From positions 1-9,500 of the forward strand of contig DLVP01000121.1 of the NCBI GenBank assembly GCA_003445125.1: a DNA stretch of 9,500 bases, read 5' to 3'. This DNA comes from Oscillospiraceae bacterium. Its GTDB lineage: Bacteria > Bacillota > Clostridia > Oscillospirales > Ruminococcaceae. The translations under genes and the position numbers were made by a program. Every line of letters begins with the position of its first letter. Within the stretch, counting starts at the first letter, position 1. The notes under the pieces were generated by a model, which worked only from the letters and a program-made list of their open reading frames with translations, made no database searches and had not been told where the DNA came from. This document shows, piece by piece, positions 1 to 5,536 of this stretch.

Positions 1-273
1 CTCATTACTATCATGGGATAAGGATATCACATTAAACGCATTCATAGGATTTTCTCTTGTGCTATATGTTGTATTTTTGTCTGTTTCGCTATTCGGCAGA
101 GCGGAATCGATGCAGCCGATTTGCCTCACACCAAAACTAATCAGAGCAACCAGACATACAAAACAGAGTGATGAGACAATACCGATTAGTATTTTCTTTT
201 TATATTTCTTATTAGATTTATATATATTGATACTATTTATAGTATTTTTTTCAACTTCATAATAATCATTCAT
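1..273 (-). CDS. Hypothetical membrane-anchored protein (N-terminal part, runs off left edge)
   Basis: Reading leftward from an ATG at 271-273, 91 codons stay open to the edge of the window, so the C-terminal part is missing. A good ribosome binding site (GGAGGA) lies about 8 nt upstream of this ATG. The product begins with a polar segment (MNDYYEVEKNTINSINIYKS), then a Lys-rich stretch (NKKYKKK, residues 21-27), one hydrophobic helix at about residues 28-49, and then a polar Ser/Thr/Asn-rich region. The basic residues before a single helix suggest a type II (N-in) anchor, with the rest outside the cell. I do not recognise the family. The gene is AT-rich compared with the genes from 1365 onward. 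The nearest clear promoter is at 601-629, about 320 nt upstream. Such layouts occur in small secreted or anchored proteins, but no function can be assigned. Confidence 0.75.
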   Translation of the reverse strand, partial: MNDYYEVEKNTINSINIYKSNKKYKKKILIGIVSSLCFVCLVALISFGVRQIGCIDSALPNSETDKNTTYSTRENPMNAFNVISLSHDSNE

Positions 274-344
274 ATACAGAGTCCTCCATTTCTAACTGTA
301 ATTTCAGTATTCAAGTTTTATTTTTTAAGGTACGGCTGACATAA

Positions 345-578
345 TTATTCATTATTGTATATAAAACATTTAAATACTTTGTTCATTACAAATAAATTAA
401 GCACATATATCAACGGGAATTTCCTGCTTTTTTGACGAGCGGTGGAGGTAATCAATAGCCACATTCCGTCCAATGGTATATAGCCCCATGTCTTAAACAC
501 GCTGATTCCCTTGGCGTTTTGTTTTCTTGTACACAATAACACAGTAGTATCTTCGGCAAGTTCTTCAATTTTGCCCAA
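345..578 (-). pseudogene. Possible gene remnant or untranslated leader below a strong leftward promoter
   Basis: A 77-codon leftward frame opens at a TTG (576-578) about 16 nt after the predicted transcription start of the promoter at 601-629, with no convincing ribosome binding site. The first part (KIEELAEDTTVLLC) reads like real protein and loosely recalls the 'LA..VLLC' stretch of DUF488-type proteins. Later in the interval another frame gives a plausible C-terminal end (IGRNVAIDYLHRSSKKQEIP, stop near 400). A decayed, frameshifted gene would explain this. Alternatively the whole interval 274-594 is the untranslated leader of the gene ending at 273. I see no strong hairpin or known riboswitch in it. 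The assignment is weak. Confidence 0.2.
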
Positions 579-600
579 ACTCTACTTAAACCGCAATACT

Positions 601-629
601 ATTATAGCATACAGATTAAAATTTGTCAA
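601..629 (-). promoter_or_regulatory. Consensus sigma-A promoter, leftward
   Basis: On the minus strand a perfect TTGACA (624-629) is followed after exactly 17 bases by a perfect TATAAT (601-606), so transcription would start near 594 and run left. The first well-supported start codon downstream is at 273, which gives a leader of about 320 nt unless the interval 345-578 is itself expressed. Both boxes match the consensus at all 12 positions, so the promoter should be strong unless repressed. Confidence 0.75.
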
Positions 630-660
630 ATATTTATTAACAGCATGATTTCCGTAGCAA

Positions 661-758
661 AAAAAGACAAGTCAAAGCCCTTTGACGCAATCTTTGTGTG
701 GAAATTTAGCTGTTTTGCCCGCAACTAGGAGGAATCCATACTTACAAATCGTTATTAA
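661..758. other. Non-coding junction segment with a 7-2-7 palindrome
   Basis: This stretch separates the leftward promoter from the ATPase fragment and has no credible gene in any frame. At 671-686 it holds a perfect inverted repeat, GTCAAAG-CC-CTTTGAC. The arms are too short and the loop too tight for a stable terminator. It could be an operator or the end of a short dispersed repeat or insertion. ATPase homology starts abruptly at about 759-765, just after an in-frame TAA (756-758), so the right edge of this segment looks like a recombination or deletion endpoint. Confidence 0.3.
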
Positions 759-1019
759 AGAAAAGACGAGCCGGAGGCGGCGCTTTCTCCCATGCGGCAG
801 CTTTCGCTGCTGGTTCTTTTGCGCGATCTTGTTCAAAAAGACTCTCAGTTTATCATTGCCACGCACTCGCCGATTCTCATGGCATATCCCGATGCGTTGA
901 TTTACGAGTTTACCGGGGACGGAATTTCCCGTGTGAATTACCGTGAAACCGAACACTACCGCGTCACCCGTATGTTTCTGGAAAATCCGGAGCGAATGTT
1001 GCGGCAATTATGGGAATAA
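759..1019 (+). pseudogene. C-terminal fragment of an AAA/ABC-type ATPase (COG3910-like)
   Basis: The frame reads DEPEAALSPMRQLSLL at about 765-812, the extended Walker B motif of ABC/SMC-like AAA ATPases, including the acidic pair DE. The switch segment FIIATHSPILMAYPDA with its conserved His (H-loop) follows, and then the family's usual C-terminal end (YRETEHYRVTRMFLENPERM) and a TAA at 1017-1019. Full-length members are about 240-270 residues and start with a Walker A P-loop. Here the P-loop, signature region and everything before Walker B are missing, and the frame is closed by TAA at 756-758. An ATG at 792 could start a 75-residue peptide, but it would lack both nucleotide-binding motifs and I see no ribosome binding site for it. 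This is best read as a dead remnant, with homology to the family clear from the motifs. Confidence 0.8.
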
Positions 1020-1039
1020 AATTTGTCGATTATTTCTAT

Positions 1040-1068
1040 TTGACTTCCCCTCCGTTTTGTTGTATAAT
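1040..1068 (+). promoter_or_regulatory. Sigma-A promoter for the small Cys-motif gene
   Basis: TTGACT (1040-1045) and TATAAT (1063-1068) are separated by 17 bases. Transcription would start near 1075, giving a short leader that contains the ribosome binding site AAGGAGGG (1088-1094) of the gene at 1103. Confidence 0.75.
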
Positions 1069-1102
1069 CAATTCAGAAACAAGTGGAAGGAGGGATTCTG
1101 TG

Positions 1103-1324
1103 ATGGCTATTTCCAAAAAGCAGCAGGAACTGGATAAAATGAAATGGATCAAAAGCGAGGAAATCGGCGCCGACGCCTGCGGAACATTTGATTTCTGCGT
1201 AAAGTGCGACAAGGAACTGGAAAATCCCTGCGAAAAAGCCTATAAAAAATTTCACGCCAAAGCTCCCGCAAAAAGAGCAGCAGCAAAACCGAAAACCACT
1301 GCCAAAAAAGAAGCAAAAGTCTGA
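1103..1324 (+). CDS. Small Cys-motif protein with basic Lys/Ala-rich tail, function unknown
   Basis: The gene encodes 73 residues. I chose the ATG at 1103 because GGAGG lies 8-10 nt upstream and the promoter at 1040-1068 excludes the longer upstream frame; a GTG directly before it (1100) is a less likely alternative. The N-terminal half has the compact motif CGTFDFCVKCDKELENPC (spacing C-x5-C-x2-C-x7-C), which could bind a metal. The C-terminal 22 or so residues are almost only Ala, Lys, Pro, Arg and Thr (AKAPAKRAAAKPKTTAKK), resembling the tails of histone H1-like proteins, so nucleic-acid contact is possible. It has no signal peptide or membrane segment. The gene stands alone between its own promoter and a strong terminator. 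Similar short proteins occur as hypotheticals in Clostridia, to my recollection; no function is known to me. Confidence 0.8.
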   Translation: MAISKKQQELDKMKWIKSEEIGADACGTFDFCVKCDKELENPCEKAYKKFHAKAPAKRAAAKPKTTAKKEAKV

Positions 1325-1333
1325 ATATTGACA

Positions 1334-1366
1334 ACAGCCCGCATCCGTCGGATGCGGGCTGTTTTT
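1334..1366. terminator. Rho-independent terminator, shared by converging genes
   Basis: A perfect 13-bp stem (ACAGCCCGCATCC, loop GTC) at 1334-1362 is followed on the plus strand by TTTTT. It ends the small gene at 1103-1324. The leftward AraC gene has its stop codon at 1365-1367, right at the hairpin base, so the same hairpin probably also stops its transcript, although the U-tract on that side (TTGTCAATATT) is weaker. Confidence 0.9.
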
Positions 1367-2318
1367 ATGCTTCGGGCTGTTTTCGGTACTGACGCGGAGT
1401 CACTCCGTATTTCTGCATGAACAAACGGTAGAAAAAGCTGATGTTATGATATCCGACCGAATGGGCGATATCGTCCACCTTCAGTGAGGTCGTCCGAATA
1501 CGGTATGCCGCCTGAGAAATCCGTTTTTCCTGCATCAGATCCAGATAGGTCTTTCCCGTTTTCTCCTTGATTTCACGGGAAAGCCAATACATATCATAAT
1601 GCAATTTTTCCGCCATATCCTGCAGGCTCCCGCCTGTATAGTTTTCCTCGATATACCGCAGCACTTCAATCATGACACCGGGTTCTCCGTTGTCGCAATA
1701 CAAACGGTCGGTGTGATTGAGTAGGTTCAGGAACAAAAGTCCCATGGTCGTCTGATTCAATGACCGATTCCCGTTTTTATACACCAGATGATACACAAGA
1801 TTTTCCACGAGGTTCTGCACGGGAAGAATATTGGCAACACGTAACAGAAGATATCCCGACGTATTTGCGCCGCTGCAAAGCGCATCGATAATAAACCGAT
1901 GAAGCGGCGTTTCCCGCTCTCCGAGCATCGGAAGGACATTTTCAAAAAACGCGGGAAGCACTATGAAATTGACGGCAATATCTCCTTCCCCCGCAGGAAG
2001 AACCTCCTGCCGGGCATTCTGGCTCATGAACAGCAAATCTCCCTCTTGCAGCGTAATGGTATTGCCGTTCACGATATGCGTTGTCGTCCCTTTGCACATA
2101 TATACCACTTCGATATAATCGTGCTTATGTTCAGGCACATGGACAAAACGCGTATGCGGCCGCACGGTAATCAGTTTGCCGGCTTCCAGCAATTTCCGGC
2201 TGTTGATGACGCTTTCATCGTGCATCATATACAGGCTTTTGTCAAACTCCCGTCCGTCGCGCAGGCATCGTTCTTCATCGGTGATTTCCGACAGCACACG
2301 GATCAGATCTTCCCGCAC
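1365..2318 (-). CDS. AraC-family transcriptional regulator with N-terminal cupin
   Basis: A 317-residue protein with the usual two-domain build of sugar-responsive AraC regulators. Residues about 55-120 form a cupin-like sensor (PEHKHDYIEVVYMCKG with the His pair, then GDLLFMSQ). Residues about 217-313 are the double helix-turn-helix domain, ending in the typical second-HTH signature DDIAHSVGYHNISFFYRLF and YGVTPRQYRK. The start is a GTG at 2316-2318, supported by AAGGAG nine bases upstream; that ribosome binding site abuts the stop codon of the GH78-like gene, and only 13 bases separate the two genes, so they are almost surely co-transcribed. It probably senses a sugar or glycoside product and controls this locus, perhaps its own operon. 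It is a different regulator from the one at 4542-5420. Family is certain; ligand and targets are inferred. Confidence 0.93.
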   Translation of the reverse strand: MREDLIRVLSEITDEERCLRDGREFDKSLYMMHDESVINSRKLLEAGKLITVRPHTRFVHVPEHKHDYIEVVYMCKGTTTHIVNGNTITLQEGDLLFMSQNARQEVLPAGEGDIAVNFIVLPAFFENVLPMLGERETPLHRFIIDALCSGANTSGYLLLRVANILPVQNLVENLVYHLVYKNGNRSLNQTTMGLLFLNLLNHTDRLYCDNGEPGVMIEVLRYIEENYTGGSLQDMAEKLHYDMYWLSREIKEKTGKTYLDLMQEKRISQAAYRIRTTSLKVDDIAHSVGYHNISFFYRLFMQKYGVTPRQYRKQPEA

Positions 2319-2331
2319 CGTTTTTCACTCC

Positions 2332-4434
2332 TTATTCCCATATTCCCAAATGTTTCAACCATACCAGCACATACGAGGCAAACCCGTGATTCAGGCTGGC
2401 ATAGGAAAATTTTTCCCAAAGCGTTCCCGTTTCCTCCGCCATACGCAGAAAATACCCCGGAATGTTTTCGCGCAGAACATCCGAAAAACCGTACCGATCC
2501 AACAATTCCAAGCGCAGATACACGCCGATGAACGCGTTGGAAGGATGAATGTCCGGATATTTTCCGGACTTTTCCCGTCCGCTTCCGAAATCGTGAAGCA
2601 ATATCTTCCACAGGCGGGCATCGGTCTGCAAAGTGGCGATGCCGCAGAAAAACGCATAATACTGACAGCTTTCCGTGCATATTCCCGTCGGCACAAGTAC
2701 TCCGTTTTTCCGCACGGCATTGTCGCAGTAAAACCCGTCGTCGCCTTTGGACATCTGGCGGATCGTTTCCCGCAGCGCGTCGGCTTCTTTCGCCAGGTTG
2801 TCATCCCCATACAGGGACGCCAACGCCGATTTCATCGCCGCATACATCATATTGGACGGGAAGGACACATCCTGCACCAGGTTGTTTGCCTCCGACCAAT
2901 CCACGAACACCCATCCGTCCAGATTTTCCAGAAGTCCGAATTCATTTTCTTTCTTTTTGAAATAATCCACCAGCGCGTACATTTTGTCACGCGCATCGGC
3001 AACCAACGCCGCATCCCCCGTGCGTTCAAGGTATTCCTTCAGTTCCAGCACATACCACATGCTCCAGTTGGGGATGAATTCGCCGTTATAGAAATCCGCA
3101 GGATAACACATCGGCAGCATTCCCTTCGGCAGGCAGCGGAAGCTCTCGGGCATCAGGAAATTCTGCAAAAACGCCCGTTCCACCTCCGATTTTCCCGTCA
3201 GAAGGCGTTCCACCCGTGCGGTGAAAAAGCTGTCACAAAGCCATCCTGCTCGCTCACGGGAAGGACAGTCCATGTAAATATCCACTGTATTGGCGCGAAA
3301 TGTTTCGATTGCCGCCGAAAAGATCTTTCGCATAGCAAGGTCGTCGGTTTTGAGTCGGGCGCGGATTTTCTCCTGCGGGAACGCAATTTCCACCGTGCGA
3401 AAATTTTCCACGGTGAACGCCCCATGCAGGGCAATCAGTCGGACATAACGGAACACGTATGGTTCTGCCGTAAGGCAGGAATATGTTCCTTTTTTCATTT
3501 CATAATACAAAATCGACGAAGTACCCAGGCGGAACGGATACACCTCTCCGTCGGTCAGCATTTCGTCAAACAGCACCAGCAGCACGCCGTCTTCCTTTGC
3601 CGTAATGTCCATTTGCATAAGTCCCGTGCGATCGATGTCTGTTTTCAGGTCTGCAAAATGTCCCTCCGAAATCGACACGCAGTCTGCCGCTTCTTCACAG
3701 GCATGAGTTTCCGGATAAACCAGCTGTGCAGCAATCTGATGAGACAAAACTTCCAGTTCCTCCTCTTTGTACCCATGCAGCAGCTCCCCGACATCCGTAA
3801 TCTCACGGCTTCGGTACGGCTCGCGGCTTTTGTCCGCCGTCACCGTGCCGCGCTGTACCACGCCGATCGGGGCGATTTTTGCATAGGTTCCGTAAGAAAC
3901 ATCGCGCACAAGAAATTTCTTTTCGCCAACCTGCTCAGTACAAAGGCGTTCGGGCGAGGAAAAACCAAGGCGATAGCTTTCCACAAACGCCCGCTGAAAA
4001 GAATACCGCTGTACTTTCTGTACACGTTCGTGCAGATCATAGGCTTCAAAACGATGATCCCCCGTCCACGCGGCGGGAACACCGCCCACCTCAATCTGTG
4101 CGCACAAAAAAGACGGCTGTTCAATATAACAAAACGAATTGCAGTGATATCCGGAAACGCAAAAACGAATTTCATTTTCATCGTCTGTCAGGCAATCGGT
4201 GATTTCAATCCGATCGACCCGATAATATCCGTGTCCCGCACGTGCAGGTCCGTGTGCCAAAAACTTGCCGTTGACAAACAGACGGTAGGACGCGGACGCC
4301 GCACAGAAAATCACGGTTTCGGCTTCCCGGCGCGGCAAGCGGCAAAAAAAATCCACCGTGCGGTTCATTTCGTTTTCAGTGCCCTTTTCCCAGATGGGAA
4401 CGGCTTTGGAAAATTGAAAATCGTGCAAATCCAT
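2332..4434 (-). CDS. GH78-like alpha-L-rhamnosidase, cytoplasmic
   Basis: The 700-residue product has an N-terminal beta-sandwich (about 25-120; AETVIFCAASASYRLFVNGK is typical of rhamnosidase N-terminal domains), a second beta domain (to about 350) and an (alpha/alpha)6 catalytic barrel (about 360-690). The catalytic signature MDCPSRERAGWLCD gives D389, E394, W398 and D401, whose spacing (0, +5, +9, +12) equals D567, E572, W576 and D579 of Bacillus RhaB as I recall it. Near the end, TLWEKF (E674) matches the usual general-base Glu region, and SLNHGFASY is the conserved GH78 loop. These enzymes invert configuration and release terminal alpha-L-rhamnose. No signal peptide is present, so the substrate is a small imported rhamnoside. 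The start has GGAGG 7 bases upstream and its own promoter. The exact specificity is unproven, since GH78-like six-hairpin enzymes vary. Confidence 0.85.
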   Translation of the reverse strand: MDLHDFQFSKAVPIWEKGTENEMNRTVDFFCRLPRREAETVIFCAASASYRLFVNGKFLAHGPARAGHGYYRVDRIEITDCLTDDENEIRFCVSGYHCNSFCYIEQPSFLCAQIEVGGVPAAWTGDHRFEAYDLHERVQKVQRYSFQRAFVESYRLGFSSPERLCTEQVGEKKFLVRDVSYGTYAKIAPIGVVQRGTVTADKSREPYRSREITDVGELLHGYKEEELEVLSHQIAAQLVYPETHACEEAADCVSISEGHFADLKTDIDRTGLMQMDITAKEDGVLLVLFDEMLTDGEVYPFRLGTSSILYYEMKKGTYSCLTAEPYVFRYVRLIALHGAFTVENFRTVEIAFPQEKIRARLKTDDLAMRKIFSAAIETFRANTVDIYMDCPSRERAGWLCDSFFTARVERLLTGKSEVERAFLQNFLMPESFRCLPKGMLPMCYPADFYNGEFIPNWSMWYVLELKEYLERTGDAALVADARDKMYALVDYFKKKENEFGLLENLDGWVFVDWSEANNLVQDVSFPSNMMYAAMKSALASLYGDDNLAKEADALRETIRQMSKGDDGFYCDNAVRKNGVLVPTGICTESCQYYAFFCGIATLQTDARLWKILLHDFGSGREKSGKYPDIHPSNAFIGVYLRLELLDRYGFSDVLRENIPGYFLRMAEETGTLWEKFSYASLNHGFASYVLVWLKHLGIWE

Positions 4435-4460
4435 GGTTCTCCCTCCTACTCTTCTTTCCC

Positions 4461-4489
4461 ATCATAAAGTTTTTTTGGCACAATGTCAA
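4461..4489 (-). promoter_or_regulatory. Sigma-A promoter for the rhamnosidase-AraC operon
   Basis: On the minus strand TTGACA (4484-4489) and TATGAT (4461-4466) are 17 bases apart. The predicted start is near 4454, about 20 nt before the ATG of the GH78-like gene. It lets this operon be regulated separately from the AraC gene upstream at 4542-5420. Confidence 0.75.
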
Positions 4490-4520
4490 CCGCTTCGGAA
4501 ATTCAGACAAAAAAAGACAC

Positions 4521-4544
4521 AAAAATTGACCGTTTTTGCAGTCA
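4521..4544 (-). terminator. Weak candidate terminator after the second AraC gene
   Basis: On the minus strand a 6-bp stem (TGACTG / CGGTCA, one T-G pair) with a 6-base A-rich loop begins at the AraC stop codon and is followed by ATTTTT, with a longer T run slightly further on. The stem is short, so some transcription probably continues into the rhamnosidase operon. Confidence 0.3.
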
Positions 4545-5420
4545 TTCTTCCAGCCGATGACGGTATTCGCTCGGCGTGATTCCCGTCACCTTTTTGAAGG
4601 CACGGTTGAAATTTGCCGTATTGTTAAAGCCGCATTCACACGCCACGGACAGCATCGTTTTGTCTTCGCCGTCACGCAGAATTTTCATCGCCGATTCCAC
4701 CCGCCGCGCAGTGATATATTCCCACACGGTAATCCCGTTGAGTTTTTTGAACACCGTGCAGAAATATGACCGACTCATGCTGGCAGTGGCGGCGATGTTT
4801 TCCAGAGAAACATCCTCCGTCAGATTGGCATCGATGTACGCAAGCGCCTGCTCCATCTGCTTACGGCTGTGCTTGTCCAGACGGTAGGCGGCATCCTTCT
4901 GCACATAACCGTAATCCCGCATCAGCAGCACCAGAATATGCAAAAGCAGCACCTTTGTCATCAGTTCATATTCGCTCTTTTTCTCCGACATTTCGTTTTC
5001 CATCTGAAGCATCAGATTGCAAATCGTCGCCGTCGCAGGATTTTGCCGATCCAGACGGTTCTCGAAGGAATCGTTGCGGTTGAAGAAAATTCCCAGAAAC
5101 CGCGAATCGAACCACTCGTTATTTGCCGACCAGATGAAACGCGGTTCAAACTGAATATTCATCAAAAGCATCGGTTCTCCGCCGCGAATCTCGGTAATGC
5201 AATGCTGCTCGTGCGTGGAAAACAAAAAAACATCACCCTTTTGAAATTCATAGGTCCGATTCCCTACTGTATACCGACCGCCGCCGGATTTGAACAGCGA
5301 AATTTCAAACTGAATATGATGATGCTCCCGATTTTCCCGTTTTCCGCTTTCAACCGTGGAATGAAACAACCGCAGCAGCACGCCGCTTTCATCCTCCACG
5401 TGGTATTCGTTCACAATCAT
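4542..5420 (-). CDS. AraC-family transcriptional regulator with N-terminal cupin, divergent from the enolase-family operon
   Basis: The 292-residue product starts at the ATG 5418-5420, chosen because GAGG lies 7 bases upstream; an in-frame ATG 63 bases further up falls within the promoter region and has no good ribosome binding site. Residues about 30-90 form the cupin sensor (REHHHIQFEISLF, then KGDVFLFSTHEQHCI). Residues about 188-288 form the two HTH motifs (SLENIAATASMSRSYFCTVF and LSVACECGFNNTANFNRAFK), ending in GITPSEYRHRL. The gene points away from the operon at 5537, with whose promoter its own overlaps, which is the usual place for the activator of the divergent genes. It shares only family-level similarity with the regulator at 1365-2318, so the two probably respond to different signals or act in sequence. 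The family is certain; the effector is unknown. Confidence 0.93.
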   Translation of the reverse strand: MIVNEYHVEDESGVLLRLFHSTVESGKRENREHHHIQFEISLFKSGGGRYTVGNRTYEFQKGDVFLFSTHEQHCITEIRGGEPMLLMNIQFEPRFIWSANNEWFDSRFLGIFFNRNDSFENRLDRQNPATATICNLMLQMENEMSEKKSEYELMTKVLLLHILVLLMRDYGYVQKDAAYRLDKHSRKQMEQALAYIDANLTEDVSLENIAATASMSRSYFCTVFKKLNGITVWEYITARRVESAMKILRDGEDKTMLSVACECGFNNTANFNRAFKKVTGITPSEYRHRLEE

Positions 5421-5448
5421 TTCGGCACCTCGTCTAAATATATTTTGC

Positions 5449-5475
5449 AAGGTAAAAAACATTATTGTTGACCTT
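5449..5475. promoter_or_regulatory. Imperfect palindrome, candidate operator
   Basis: AAGGT (5449-5453) and ACCTT (5471-5475) are the ends of a 27-bp imperfect inverted repeat with further A/T symmetry inside. The right arm overlaps the -35 box (5468-5473) of the rightward promoter, and the whole element lies within the leader of the leftward AraC transcript, so a bound regulator could act on both. It is AT-rich, so chance symmetry is possible, and AraC proteins often prefer direct repeats. Confidence 0.3.
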
Positions 5476-5496
5476 TTCCGCAACTTATATTACTAT
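5468..5496 (+). promoter_or_regulatory. Sigma-A-like promoter for the enolase-GH10-SDR operon
   Basis: TTGACC (5468-5473) and TACTAT (5491-5496) are separated by 17 bases. The predicted start is near 5503, which gives a leader of about 34 nt. The -10 box is imperfect, in keeping with a promoter that needs an activator. The -10 box shares bases with the -10 box of the opposing AraC promoter. Confidence 0.6.
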
Positions 5497-5523
5497 TATA
5501 GACGTAAGAGCCTCATAAGTCAA
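5495..5523 (-). promoter_or_regulatory. Sigma-A promoter for the AraC gene at 4542-5420
   Basis: On the minus strand TTGACT (5518-5523) and TATAAT (5495-5500) are 17 bases apart. The predicted start is near 5488, giving a leader of about 68 nt. The -10 overlaps the rightward promoter's -10, so RNA polymerase cannot occupy both at once. Its better -10 suggests it is the stronger promoter without an activator. Confidence 0.7.
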
Positions 5524-5536
5524 TCAGGAGGGAACT

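Noticed and set aside
1010..1102. Longer start for the small Cys-motif gene
   Set aside because: The extension covers the promoter at 1040-1068 and the ribosome binding site, so it would not be in the transcript.
2176..4467. 763-codon open frame on the plus strand
   Set aside because: It lies antisense to the GH78-like gene and part of the AraC gene; its translation is His/Arg/Phe-rich without any domain, and the opposite strand has clear motifs, ribosome binding sites and a promoter.
5421..5483. Upstream ATG adding 21 residues to the AraC regulator
   Set aside because: No ribosome binding site, start very close to the predicted transcription start, and the extra residues do not resemble the family; ATG at 5420 has GAGG at good spacing.
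4435..5536. CcpA (cre) catabolite-repression sites
   Set aside because: Neither intergenic region has a sequence close enough to the cre consensus on either strand.
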